Assembly: GCA_963580455.1 (NCBI GenBank)
Contig: OY756969.1
Location: forward strand, 22,974,760-23,038,759
Reading direction: 5' to 3'
DNA length: 64,000 nucleotides
DNA from: Euonymus europaeus
Lineage: Eukaryota > Streptophyta > Magnoliopsida > Celastrales > Celastraceae
Shown: in pieces, positions 13,301-25,200 of the stretch
Position numbering within the stretch: position 1 is the stretch's first letter
How the letters are laid out: each line of letters opens with the position of its first letter
Notes under the pieces: generated by a model
What the model was told of the DNA's origin: nothing
Databases searched by the model: none
What the model saw: only the letters and a program-made list of their open reading frames with translations
Made by a program: the position numbers and the translations under genes

Positions 13301-16300
13301 TTTTATGAATATCCGTTGACTCCGAGTTCTGAATTCGGTGATTTTTAGCTTGATTTCACACTACTTCTCGAGCTCTACAATCCTGAAATTTCGTTTTTTG
13401 AGTTTAGAACTCGTGGCTAGTAGGTCTCGTTTCACCTAGTTAGGCGCGAAATATGGTTTCTTTACGTAAACGGTTTTATGAATATCCGTTGACTCCGAGT
13501 TCTGAATTCGGTGATTTTTAGCTTGATTTCACACTACTTTTCGAGCTCTACAATCCTGGAAATTCGGTTTTGGATTTCCGAACTCGTGGCTAGTAGGTCT
13601 CTTTTCACCTAGTTAGACGCGAAATATGGTTTTTTACGTAAACGGTTTTATGAATATCCGTTGACTCCGAGTTCTGAATTCGTTGATTTTTAGCTTGATT
13701 TCACACTACTTTTCGAGCTCTACAATCCTGGTGTGTCGGTTTTTGATTTCAGAACTCGTGGCTAGTAGGTGTTGTTTCACCTAGTTAGGCGCGAATTGTG
13801 GTTTCTTTACATAAACGGTTTTATGAATATCCGATGACTCTGAGTTATGAATTCGGTGATTTTTATCTTGATTTCACACTATTTTTCGAGCTCTACAATC
13901 CTGGTCTTTCGGTTTTTGATTTCAGAACTCGTAGCTAGTAGTTCTCATTTCACCTAGTTAGCCGTGAATTGTGGTTTCTTTACGTAAATTGTTTTATGAA
14001 TATTTGTTGACTCTGAGTTCTGAATTCGGTGATTTTTAGCTTGATTTCACACTACTTTTCGATCTCTACAATCCTGGAGTTTCGGTTTTTAATTTCAGAA
14101 CTCGTGGCTAGTAGGTCTCGTTTCACCTAGTTAGGCGCGAAATGTGGTTTCTTTACGTAAACGGTTTTATGAATATCCGTTGACTCCGAGTTCTGAATTC
14201 GATGATTTTTAGCTTGATTTCACACTACTTTTAGAGCTCTAGAATACTGGCATTTCGGTTTTTGATTTCAAAACTTGTGGCTAGTAGGTCTCGTTTCACC
14301 TAGTTAGCCAAGAATTGTGGTTTTTTACGTAAACGGTTTTATGAATATCCGTTGACTCCGAGTTTTGAATTTGGTGATTTTTAGCTTGATTTCACACTAC
14401 TTTTCGAGTTCTACAATCCTGAAATTTCAGTTTTTGATTTCAGAACTCGTGGCTAGTAGGTCTCGTTTCACCTAGTTAGGCGCGAAATATGGTTTCTTTA
14501 CGTAAACGGTTTTATGAATATCCGTTGACTCCGAGTCCTGAATTCGGTGATTTTTAGCTTGATTTCACACTACTTTTCGAGCTCTACAATCCTGGAGTTT
14601 CGGTTTTTGATTTCAGAACTCGTGGCTAGTAAGTCTCGTTTCACCTAGTTAGGCGCGAAATGTGGTTTCTTTACGTAAACGGTTTTTTGAATATCCGTTG
14701 ACTCCGAGTTCTGAATTCGGTGATTTTTAGCTTGATTTCACACTACTTTTAGAGCTCTGGAATACTGGCATTTCGGTTTTTGATTTCAAAACTTGTGGCT
14801 AGTAGGTCTCGTTTCATCTAGTTAGCCGCGAATTGTGGTTTTTTACGTAAACGGTTTTATGAATATCCGTTGACTCCGAGTTCTGAATTCGGTGATTTTT
14901 AGCTTGATTTCACACTACTTTTCGAGCTCTACAATCTTGGCGTTTCGGTTTTTGATTTCAGAACTCGTGGCTAGTAGGTCTCGTTTCACCTAGTTAGCCG
15001 CTAATTGTGGTTTCTTTACGTAAACGGTTTTATGGATATCCGATGACTCCTAGTTCTGAATTCGGTGATTTTTAGCTTGATTTCACACTACTTTTCGAGC
15101 TCTACAATCCTGGAGTTTCGATTTTTGATTTCAGAACTCGTGGCTAGTAGGTCCCGTTTCACCTAGTTAGCCGCGAATTGTGGTTTCTTTACGTAAATTG
15201 TTTTATGAATATTTGTTGACTCCGAGTTCTGAATTCCGTGATTTTTAGCTTGATTTCACACTACTTTCGATCTCTACAATCCTGGCGTTTCGGTTTTTGA
15301 TTTCAGAACTCGTGGCTAGTAGGTGTCGTTTCATCTAGTTAGCCGCGAATTGTGGTTTTTTACGTAAACGGTTTTATGAATATCCGTTGACTCCGAGTTC
15401 TGAATTCGGTGATTTTTAGCTTGATTTCACACTACTTTTCGAGCTCTACAATCTTGGCGTTTCGGTTTTTGATTTCAGAACTCGTGGCTAGTAGGTCTCT
15501 TTTCACCTAGTTAGGCGCGAAATGTGGTTTTTTACGTAAACAGTTTTATGAATATCCGTTGACTCCGAGTTCTGAATTCGTTGATTTTTAGCTTGATTTC
15601 ACACTACTTTTTGAGCTCTACAATCCTGGTGTGTCGGTTTTTGATTTCAGAACTCGTGGCTAGTAGGTGTTGTTTCACCTAGTTAGGCGCGAATTGTGGT
15701 TTCTTTACGTAAACGGTTTTATGAATATCCGATGACTCTGAGTTCTGAATTCGGTGATTTTTATCTTGATTTCACACTACTTTTCGAGCTCTACAATCCT
15801 GGAATTTCGGTTTTTTATTTCAGAACTCGTGGCTAGTAGGTCTCTTTTCACCTAGTTAGGCGCGAAATGTGGTTTTGTACGTAAACGGTTTTATGAATAT
15901 CCGTTGACTCCGAGTTCTGAATTCGTTGATTTTTAGCTTGATTTCACACTACTTTTCGAGCTCTACAATCCTGGTGTGTCAGTTTTTGATTTCAGAACTC
16001 GTGGCTAGTAGGTGTCGTTTCACCTAGTAAGGCGCGAATTGTGGTTTCTTTACGTAAACGGTTTTATGAATATCCGATGACTCTGAGTTCTGAATTCGGT
16101 GATTTTTATCTTGATTTCACACTACTTTTCGAGCTCTACAATCCTGACGTTTCGGTTTTTGATTTCAGAACTCGTGGCTAGTAGGTGTCGTTTCACCTAG
16201 TTAGGCGCGAATTGTGGTTTCTTTACGTAAACGGTTTTATGAATATCCGTTGACTCTGATTTCTGAATTCGGTGATTTTTAGCTTGATTTCACACTACTT

Positions 16301-16619
16301 TTCGAGCTTTACAATCCTGTCATTTCGGTTTTTGATGTCAGAACTCGTGGCTAGTTCGTCTCGTTTCACCTAGTTAGCCGCGAATTGTGGTTTCTTTACG
16401 TAAACGGTTTTATGAATATTTGTTGACTCCGAGTTCTGAATTCGGTGATTTTTAGCTTGATTTCACACTACTTTTCGATCTCTACAATCTTGGCATTTCG
16501 GTTTTTGATTTCAGAACTCGTGGCTAGTAGGTCTCGTTTCACCTAGTTAGGCGCGAATTGTGGTTTCTTTACGTAAACGGTTTTATGAATATCCGTTGAC
16601 TCCGAGTTATGAATTCGGT

Positions 16620-17900
16620 GATTTTTAGCTTGATTTCACACTACTTTTCGAGCTTTACAATTCTGGCATTTCGGTTTTTGATTTCAGAACTCGTGGCAAG
16701 TAGGTCTCGTTTCACCTAGTTAGCCGCGAATTGTGGTTTCTTTACGTAAACGGTTTTATGAATATTTGTTGACTCCGAGTTCTGAATTCGGTGATTTTTA
16801 TCTTGATTTCACACTACTTTTAGGGCTCTAGAATCCTGGAGTTTCGGATTTTGATTTCAAAACTCGTGGCTAGTAGGTCTTTTTTCACCTAGTTAGCCGC
16901 GAATTGTGGTTTTTTACGTAAACAGTTTTATGAATATCCGTTGACTCCGAGTTCTGAATTCGGTGATTTTTAGCTTGATTTCGCACTACTTTTAGAGCTC
17001 TAGAATCCTGGCGTTTCGGTTTTTGATTTCAAAACTCGTGGCTAGTAGGTCTCGTTTCACCTAGTTAGCCGCGAATTGTGGTTTTTTACGTAAACGGTTT
17101 TATTAATATCCGATGACTCCGAGTTCTGAATTCGGTGATTTTTAGCTTGATTTCACACTACTTTTCGAGCTCTACAATCCTGGCGTTTTGGTTTTTGATT
17201 TCAGAACTCGTGGCAAGTAGGTCTCGTTTCACCTGGTTAGCCGCGAATTGTGGTTTCTTTACGTAAACGGTTTTATGAATATTTGTTGACTCCGAGTTCT
17301 GAATTCGGTGATTTTTAGCTTGATTTCACACTATTTTTCGATCTCTACAATCCTTACATTTCGATTTTTGATTTCAGAACTCGTGGCTGGTAGGTCTCGT
17401 TTCACCTAGTTAGGCGCGAATTGTGGTTTCTTTACGTAAACGGTTTTATGAATATCCGTTGACTCCAAGTTCTGAATTCGTTGACTTTTTGCTTGATTTC
17501 ACACAACTTTTCGAGCTCTACAATCCTGGCGTGTCGTTTTTTTATTTCAGAACTCGTGGCGAGTAGGTGTCGTTTTACCTAGTTAGGCGCGAATTGTGGT
17601 TTCTTTACGTAAACGGTTTTATGAATATCCGTTGACTCCGAGTTCTGAATTCGGTGATTTTTTGCTTGATTTCACACTACTTTTCGAGCTCTACAATCCT
17701 GGTGTGTCGGTTTTTTATTTCAGAACTCGTGGCGAGTAGGTGCCATTTCACCTAGTTAAGCGCGAATTGTGGTTTCTTTACGTAAACGGTTTTATGAATA
17801 TCCGATGACTTCGAGTTCTGAATTCGGTGATTTTTAGCTTGATTTCACACTACTTTTCAAGCTCTACAATCCTGGCATTTCGGTTTTTAATTTCATAACT
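16620..17900 (+). repeat. Dispersed copy of the 550-1850 monomer block
   Basis: The ordered series of variant monomers seen at about 550-1850 reappears here about 16 kb away. The series is: TTAGGGCTCTAGAATCC, TTAGAGCTCTAGAATCC with a CGCACTAC variant, GGCAAGTAGG, GGCTGGTAGG, ACACAACTTTTC, and GGCGAGTAGG. The same order also occurs at about 4690-5940 and 6070-7320, and partly after the retrotransposon at about 29611-30900. Order conservation across many kilobases indicates segmental copying rather than independent mutation. Confidence 0.75.
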
Positions 17901-19199
17901 CGTGGCTAGTAGGTCTCGTTTCAACTACTTAGGCGCGAATTGTGGTTTCTTTACGTAAACGGTTTTATGAATATCTGTTGACTCCGTGTTATGAATTCGA
18001 TGATTCTTAGCTTGATTTCACACTACTTTTCGAGTTTTACAATCCTGTCATTTCGGTTTTTGATTTCAGAACTTGTGGCTAGTAGGTCTCGTTTCAGCTA
18101 GTAAGCCGAGAAATGTGGTTTCTTTACGTAAACGGTTTTATGAATATTTGTTGACTCCGAGTTTCGAATTCGGTTATTTTTAGCTTGATTTCACACTACT
18201 TTTTGAGCTCTACAATCCTGGCGTTTCGGTTTTTTATTTCAGAACTCGTGGCTAGTAGGTCTCGTTTCACCTAGTTAGCCGCGAATTGTGGTTTCTTTAC
18301 GTAAACGGTTTTATGAATATTTGTTGACTCCGAGTTCTGAATTCGGTGATTTTTATCTTGATTTCACACTACTTTTAGGGCTCTAGAATCCTGGAGTTTC
18401 GGTTTTTGATTTCAAAACTCGTGGGTAGTAGGTCTTTTTTCACCTAGTTAGCCGCGAATTGTGGTTTTTTACGTAAACGGTTTTATGAATATCCGTTGAC
18501 TCCGAGTTCTGAATTTGGTGATTTTTAGCTTGATTTCGCACTACTTTTAGAGCTCTAGAATCCTGGCGTTTCGGTTTTTGATTTCAAAACTCGTGGCTAG
18601 TAGGTCTCGTTTCACCTAGTTAGCCGCGAATTGTGGTTTTTTACGTAAACGGTTTTATGAATATCCGTTTACTCCGAGTTCTGAATTCGGTGATTTTTAA
18701 CTTGATTTCACACTACTTTTCGAGCTCTACAATCCTGGAGTTTCGGTTTTTGATTTCAGAACTCGTGGCTAGTAGGTCTCGTTTCAACTAGTTAGGCGCG
18801 AATTGTGGTTTCTTTACGTAAACGGTTTTATGAATATCCGTTGACTCCGTGTTATGAATTCGATGATTCTTAGCTTGATTTCACACTACTTTTCGAGTTT
18901 TACAATCCTGTCATTTTGGTTTTTGATTTCAGAACTTGTGGCTAGTAGGTCTCGTTTCAGCTAGTAAGCCGAGAAATGTGGTTTCTTTACGTAAACGGTT
19001 TTATGAATATCCGATGACTCCGAGTTCTGAATTCGGTGGTTTTTTTCTTGATTTCACAACACTTTTCGAGCTCTCCAATCCTGTCTTTTCGGTTTTTTAT
19101 TTCAGAACTCTTGGCTAGTCGGTCTCATTTCACCTAGTTAGGCGCGAATTGTGGTTTCTTTACGTAAACGGTTTTATGAATATCCGATAACTCCGAGTT

Positions 19200-20398
19200 C
19201 TTAATTCGGTGATTTTTAGCTTGATTTCACACTACTTTTCGAGCTCTATAATCCTGGTGTCTCGGTTTTTTATTTCAGAACTCGTGGCTAGTAGGTCTCG
19301 TTTCATCTAGTTAGGCGCGAATTGCGGTTTCTTTACGTAAACGGTTTTATGAATATTTGTTGACTCCGAGTTTCGAATTCGGTGATTTTTAGCTTGATTT
19401 CACACTACTTTTTGAGCTCTACAATCCTGGCATTTCGGTTTTTTATTTCAGAACTCGTGGCTAGTAGGTCTCGTTTCACCTAGTTAGCCGCGAATTGTGG
19501 TTTCTTTACGTAAACGGTTTTATGAATATTTGTTGACTCCGAGTTCTGAATTCGGTGATTTTTATCTTGATTTCACACTACTTTTAGGGCTCTAGAATCC
19601 TGGAGTTTCGGTTTTTGATTTCAAAACTCGTGGCTAGTAGGTCTTTTTTCACCTAGTTAGCCGCGAATTGTGGTTTTTTACGTAAACGGTTTTTTGAATA
19701 TCCGTTGACTCCGAGTTCTGAATTCGGTGATTTTTAGCTTGATTTCGCACTACTTTTACAGCTCTAGAATCCTGGCGTTTCGGTTTTTGATTTCAAAACT
19801 CGTGGCTAGTAGGTCTCGTTTCACCTAGTTAGCCGAGAATTGTGGTTTTTTACGTAAACGGTTTTATGAATATCCGTTTACTCCGAGTTCTGAATTCGGT
19901 GATTTTTAACTTGATTTCACACTACTTTTCGAGCTCTACAATCCTGGAGTTTCGGTTTTTGATTTCAGAACTCGTGGCTAGTAGGTCTCGTTTCAACTAG
20001 TTAGGCGCGAATTGTGGTTTCTTTACGTAAACGGTTTTATGAATATCCATTGACTCCGTGTTATGAATTCGATGATTTTTAGCTTGATTTCACACTACTT
20101 TTCGAGCTCTACAATCCTGGCATTTCGGTTTTGGATTTCAGAACTCGTGGCTAGTGGGTCTCGTTTCACCTAGTTAGGCGCGAAATGTTGTTTTTTACGT
20201 AAACGGTTTTATGAATATCCGTTAACTCCGAGTTCTGAATTCGGTAATTTTTAGCTTGATTTCACACTACTTTTCGAGCTCTACAATCCTGGCTTGTCGG
20301 TTTTTTATTTTAGAACTTGTGGCTAGTAGGTGTCGTTTCACCTAGTTAGGCGCGAATTGTGGTTTCTTTACGTAAACGGTTTTATGAATATCCGATGA
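19200..20398 (+). repeat. Copy of the 3490-4690 block, interrupted by the retrotransposon
   Basis: The segment matches about 3490-4690 at an offset of 15708 bp (91 monomers), including the rare AGTTTCGAATTCGG, CCGTGTTATGAATTCGATG and CCGTTAACTCCG monomers in order. The match resumes immediately after the retrotransposon: 29611 onward corresponds to 4691 onward, including the ACAATTCTGGCATTTCGG monomer. The paralogous block around 4690 has no insertion, so it serves as a natural empty site for the element. A few substitutions separate the two copies. Confidence 0.85.
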
Positions 20399-20403
20399 CT
20401 CCG
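20399..20403 (+). repeat. Left target-site duplication CTCCG
   Basis: The five bases CTCCG directly abut the TGTAACA end of the left LTR, and CTCCG is repeated at 29611-29615 directly after the TTACA end of the right LTR. Five bp is the usual duplication made by plant Ty3/gypsy integrases. In uninterrupted monomers the site reads GACTCCGAGTTC, once only. Confidence 0.95.
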
Positions 20404-20534
20404 TGTAACACCCCATATACTAAATAACCAATTTCCCAACCTAAAAATCCAATGTTAATACAAAGATTGCCAATTACAATCATTAACCTAAATAAATACT
20501 TAGTACAAATTCCCAAGCGACAATTCAAGAGAAA

Positions 20535-20540
20535 TTTATT
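20535..20540 (-). terminator. Candidate polyadenylation signal AATAAA in the 3' LTR
   Basis: The minus strand reads AATAAA here, downstream of the inferred transcription start and about 130 bp from the outer LTR edge. The same hexamer is at 27948-27953 in the 5' LTR. Plant polyadenylation signals are degenerate and the region is AT-rich, so this is only a candidate. Confidence 0.3.
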
Positions 20541-21450
20541 AATAATAATAGAATATCCCTTCCATAGTTATAAAAATATTATCAGTCTTACTAGATCATT
20601 CATGCACCAAGTTCAATGCCAACTAAAGAGTACTTGTCTTGCGAGCAATCGCTTATTTGAGAAATACCGAAATAACTAATCTTTAATCATATTATACTTT
20701 GCGTAACCCCATGAATTAACCTTCCGTCAATGCCTTCTTCGTTACATGAGCACCTTCACTGAGGATTTCCGACATCACCATCAACAACCAAATCAGCGTA
20801 TTCATCATCACCTGCATTACGGAACATAATGAGCCAAAGCCCAGCAAGTAACATTTTATGCATGAATGCGCATGATTTCTTTAGGAACAAAACTTCAATC
20901 ATTAAAACTTTTAACCAGTACTAGGGCCCTCTAACTCTAGCATACTGCTACAGAGCAACCGGTCGAGATTTCCTCTCATTATCCTTCCATAGGACACCTT
21001 TCTGTATTTATACTTTATTCCTCTCCCTTCGTTCCAATTTCATGAGCCCTCACAATAACATTTCCAGTACACCCTCCCTGTAGCAGTTATACTAGGTTTA
21101 TAAAACATGTTTCTCCATTTGGTGAACCTTACAATATGAAATGTTATGTCATGCACAGTTTCCAATACTTCATAATAATTCAATAAATCTCAACACATAC
21201 ACATTCTCATATAACCACATACTTTAGTAATTTATCATTCTCAGTCATCTCATACATGTACATATATCAACCAGTTCAATAACACACAAATTCCGTAATA
21301 CAGTTGAAACGTTACTTACCTTATCGCGCTTTCTTAAATCCCAATAAAATCAACAATGTAACTTAGCCCTGAAATCCATGATCAAACTTATTTACATCAA
21401 TATTTATATCATTAATATTATTTTATTAAACTTTTATTTAGTTGGGTCAA

Positions 21451-21482
21451 ACTGGGCAGACCGGTCAACGGGTCTGCCCAGT
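21451..21482. repeat. 12-bp inverted repeat (hairpin) in 3' LTR
   Basis: ACTGGGCAGACC (21451-21462) and its exact reverse complement GGTCTGCCCAGT (21471-21482) flank an 8-base loop. It lies at the edge of the GC-rich section of the LTR, in otherwise AT-rich sequence. Related GGGTCTGCCC, GACCCG and GGGTCAACAGACCCG words follow within 100 bp, so several alternative stems are possible. Confidence 0.8.
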
Positions 21483-22198
21483 ACCAACCCGTTAGTCTGA
21501 CCCGGCTGGGTCTGCCCTCACTGCAATGGGTCAACAGACCCGTTTACTGGTCGAGACCGGGTCACGCCCGTCCCGGGCGCGGTGGTCCTCACCACCGGCC
21601 CAGAATGAAAGCCGGGGGTAGGACGAGTTGAGCGCCGTCCTCATTTACCTGAGTAGCCGTCGGAATCTGGCGGAAACAGCTCTGGAACTTCACGGCAGCC
21701 GTAACTTCTCCCCTCCGATCGACGACCTTAAGCCACTCCGATGGATCCGAAAATCCTACCGTCGCACTCCTCTCCTCGAGCCGGTCCTTCTCGTGCAACC
21801 CTCGCCGTCGTTCGTCGCCTTTGCCGGAAAGTGCACTTCCGTCGCCGCCCTTCTCTCTCTCTCTCCTTTAACTCTGGTGCTGGGTTTTCTCGACTTCCGT
21901 GCTCTCTTATATTATTTTAACATTTTTTTATACCAATTTACAATTATATCCTTTATCTTGTGTATTAATCCCCATATACTACTACTGTAATTTGTAGCAT
22001 TAACATTTCCTTTACATTATTAATAATTCCGATTACATTCCCAAAACCCCAATTTAATTATATTTGTTAATTTCACATCTCATGTGTTTTTACGCTTGTA
22101 ATAACTACCGGCTATCTTCACACTACCGTAAATAATCCTTATAATTACTACCCCCATTAACTGAACATGCATGCTAGTTACGAACCCGGTGTGTTACA

Positions 22199-22211
22199 GT
22201 CTCCCCCCCTT
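22199..22211 (-). other. Polypurine tract
   Basis: The minus strand reads AAGGGGGGGAGAC immediately before the TGTAACAC start of the 3' LTR. A G-rich purine run at this position primes plus-strand DNA synthesis in LTR retroelements. The two bases next to the LTR (AC) are not purine-only. Confidence 0.88.
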
Positions 22212-22237
22212 ATATAAATTTCGTCCTCGAAATTTAG

Positions 22238-25200
22238 TTACCTGAATAATGCTGGGTACTTGGCCTTCATGTCCTCTTCCCTCTCCCACGTCGCCTCTTC
22301 AAATTTCTGGTTCCTCCATAGCACTTTCACAAGCGCTATTTCCTTGTTTCTGAGCTGCTTCACCTCTCTTAACAAGATTCTCACCGGTTCCTCTTCATAG
22401 GTCAACTCCGGGGTCAACTCCAATGGTTCATAACTCAGCACATGACTCGAATCCTCAATATACTTCCGCAGCATCGATACGTGAAATACATTATGTACAC
22501 CCGCCAACGATGGAGGTAAAGCTAAACGATATGCTCTAACTCCTACTCTATCAAGGATTTCAAAGGGCCCTATATACCTCGGGCTTAACTTTCCTTTCTT
22601 ACCGAACCTCATCACCCCCTTCATAGGTGCTACTTTTAAAAACACATGACTTCCGACTTCAAATTCCAACTCCTTCCTCCTTCTGTCTGCGTAGCTTTTC
22701 TGCCTACTCTGTGCTGTCTTGATCCTCGCTCGGACCTTCTCTACAACATCTCTAGTCTCTTGTATCACCTCTGGTCCAATTTTCTGCCCTTCCAAAAACC
22801 TCCTCTCTCCTACCTCATCCCAGTGAATTGGTGATCTACATTTCCGTCCATATAATGCTTCATACGGAGCCATGCCAATACTAGCTTGGTAGCTATTATT
22901 ATACGAGAACTCCACCAATGGTAAATAGTGTTCCCACTTTGCAGACCAATCCATCACACATGCCCTTAGCATGTCTTCCAATATTTGAATCACTCTCTCA
23001 GATTGCCCATCACCCTCTGGATGAAATGCGGTACTGAATTCTAGTTTGGTGCCCATTGCCCCATGAAAACTGCCCCAAAACTTTGAGGTGAATCTGGAAT
23101 CGCGGTCTGATACTATGGAGGTCGGAATTCCATGCAATTTTACTATCTCTTTCACATACAAGTCTGCATATTGATTCATACTATATGTGGTCTTTACTCC
23201 TAAGAAATGGGCCGACTTGGTGAGTCGATCCACAATCACCCAAATGGAGTTATTCCCTTTTTCAGACTTTGGTAAACCCGACACAAAATCCATCGTAATA
23301 TGTTCCCATTTCCATCGAGGAATTTCCAAGGATTGTAGCGTGCCTGATGGGCTCTGGTGTTCTGCCTTGATTTGCTGGCACGTCAAACATTTCGCTACAA
23401 ATTCTGCCACATGCCGCTTCATACCTGGCCACCAATAATGCAATTTCAAATCCCTATACATCTTTGTACTCCCAGGATGTATGGAATAAGGGGTGTGGTG
23501 CGCTTCCGTTAAAATCTTCTCTCTCATCTCAACATCATTTGGAACACACACTCTTCCTCTATACTTCATCCCACTTACCGCATCTATCGTAAATTCAGTA
23601 ATCTTGCCTGCCTCTATCTTCTCTTTCTGTTTAATTAACCCTTCATCACATAATTGTTTCTCCTTAATTCTCTCCATCAATGTCGGTTGTACACTCATCG
23701 CTGCCAATCCACTTGTTTGTCCCCTTGGCACAATTTCCACTTCCAGCTTCTGCAGGTCCCTTAATATTGTGGGTTGTACCACTTGCGAAGCTAGCGTTGC
23801 CTTTCTACTTAGAGCGTCTGCTACAACATTTGCCTTTCCAGCATGATAATTGATCACACAGTCGTAATCCTTGACCAATTCTAGCCACCTTCGTTGCCTC
23901 ATATTCAATTCCTTCTGAGTGAAAAGGTATTTGAGGCTTTTATGATCCGTATATATTTCGCATTTCTCCCCGTACAAATAATGTCTCCATATTTTTATTG
24001 CAAAGACTACCGCGGCTAGTTCCAGGTCATGGGTAGGATAATTCCTCTCATATTCCTTCAGTTGTCTCGATGCGTAGGCAATTACCCTTCCATTCTGCAT
24101 CAGTACACAACCTAACCCATGCTTGGAGGCATCACTGTACACCACAAACCCACTTTTCTCATCAGGTACGGTCAACACCGGAGCTGTTACCAACCTCTTC
24201 TTCAACTCTTGAAAACTCCCTTCACACCTCTCATCCCACAAGAACTTTGTGTTCTTTTTTGTCAAAGACGTTAGGGGTGTTGCTATTTTGGCGAAGTTTT
24301 TCACGAATCTTCTATAATACCCTGCTATTCCCAGAAAACTTCGAACTTTGGTGACATTTCTTGGTGTTGGCCAATCTACAAAGGCATCTATCTTGTTGGG
24401 ATCGACTAATATCCCTTCTTCCGACACCACATGTCCCAAAAATGCTACCTGTCTCATCCAAAAGTCACATTTCTTAAGCTTGGCATAGAGTTGGTTGTCC
24501 TTCAACACTTGCAAAGTGATCCTTAAATGCTCCTCATGCTCTCCCACACTCCTCGAGTAAATCAGTATGTCGTCAATGAATACGACAATGAATCGATCTA
24601 TATACTCCTTAAACACTCTACCCATTAAATCCATAAATGCTGCTGGGGCATTAGTTAGTCCAAACGGCATCACCAAAAACTCATAATGTCCATAGCGCGT
24701 TCTAAAAGCGGTTTTCTTCACGTCTTCTGCCTTAACTCTCAATTGATGATATCCAGATTGTAAGTCAATTTTCGAAAACACTGTGGCGCCTTGTAACTGG
24801 TCAAACAAATCGTCAATGCGTGGGAGTGGATATTTATTCTTGATCGTCACCCTATTCAATTCTCTATAATCAATACAAAGCCTAAGAGAGCCATCCTTCT
24901 TCTTGACAAACAGCACTGGTGCTCCCCACGGTGAACAACTAGGTCGGATAAACCCTTTTCCTAGCAAGTCCTCCAGTTGATCTTTCAACTCCTTTAACTC
25001 TGTCGGCGCCATCCTATAAGGTGCCCTTGATACAGGATTTACACCTTGCTCTGTTTCAATCTCAAAATTAATCTCTCTATCGGGTGGTAAGGTGCTTAAA
25101 TTATCTGGAAACACTTCCGGAAAATCCCTTACTACATCAATATCCTCTACCTTTGAGACCGATTCATTCTTAGTCGTAACTACACTAGCCAAATACCCAA

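Larger units (their letters stand above)
1..20403 (+). repeat. Tandem satellite array, ~172-bp monomer, left block
   Basis: About 118 head-to-tail monomers fill this stretch, all in the same orientation. Taking TTTACGTAAACGG as the monomer start, successive starts fall at 1, 174, 346, 519 and 692, giving 171-173 bp spacing. The 1-bp length difference mostly comes from GGTTTCTTTAC versus GGTTTTTTAC at the junction. Landmarks by monomer position are: TTTACGTAAA 1-10, CCGAGTTCTGAATTCGG 35-51 (EcoRI site inside), GAGCTC 83-88, TTCAGAACTCG 116-126, and CCTAGTTAGG or CCTAGTTAGCC near 150. Stops occur in all frames of typical monomers, so it is non-coding. The length is nucleosome-sized, as in many plant centromeric and subtelomeric satellites, but the sequence does not show which of these it is. 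The array begins before the window. Confidence 0.97.
20404..22198 (-). repeat. 3' LTR of the retrotransposon (1795 bp)
   Basis: This is the partner of the right-hand LTR at an offset of 7413 bp, one base longer because of a T7 run near 21913. It sits next to the polypurine tract, which makes it the 3' LTR. It has the same termini and the same GC-rich section (about 21445-21840). The short open frames inside it appear identically in the other LTR and have no recognisable protein features. Confidence 0.95.

Noticed and set aside
18936..19118. 60-codon open frame in the satellite, plus strand
   Set aside because: It is a satellite monomer in which point mutations removed the usual stops. The equivalent frame is closed in nearly all other monomers.
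1..20403. CRISPR-like array of regular repeats
   Set aside because: There are no unique spacers: the whole 172-bp unit is repeated head-to-tail, and the context is a plant retrotransposon.
20452..20679. 75-codon frame in the 3' LTR and its twin at 27865-28092
   Set aside because: It is antisense to the element, AT-rich, has no recognisable motif, and is duplicated only because the LTRs are duplicated.
21628..21990. 120-codon plus-strand and 69-codon minus-strand frames in the GC-rich LTR section (twins at 29002-29415)
   Set aside because: Overlapping frames on both strands are typical of GC-rich sequence with few stops. No domain is recognisable.
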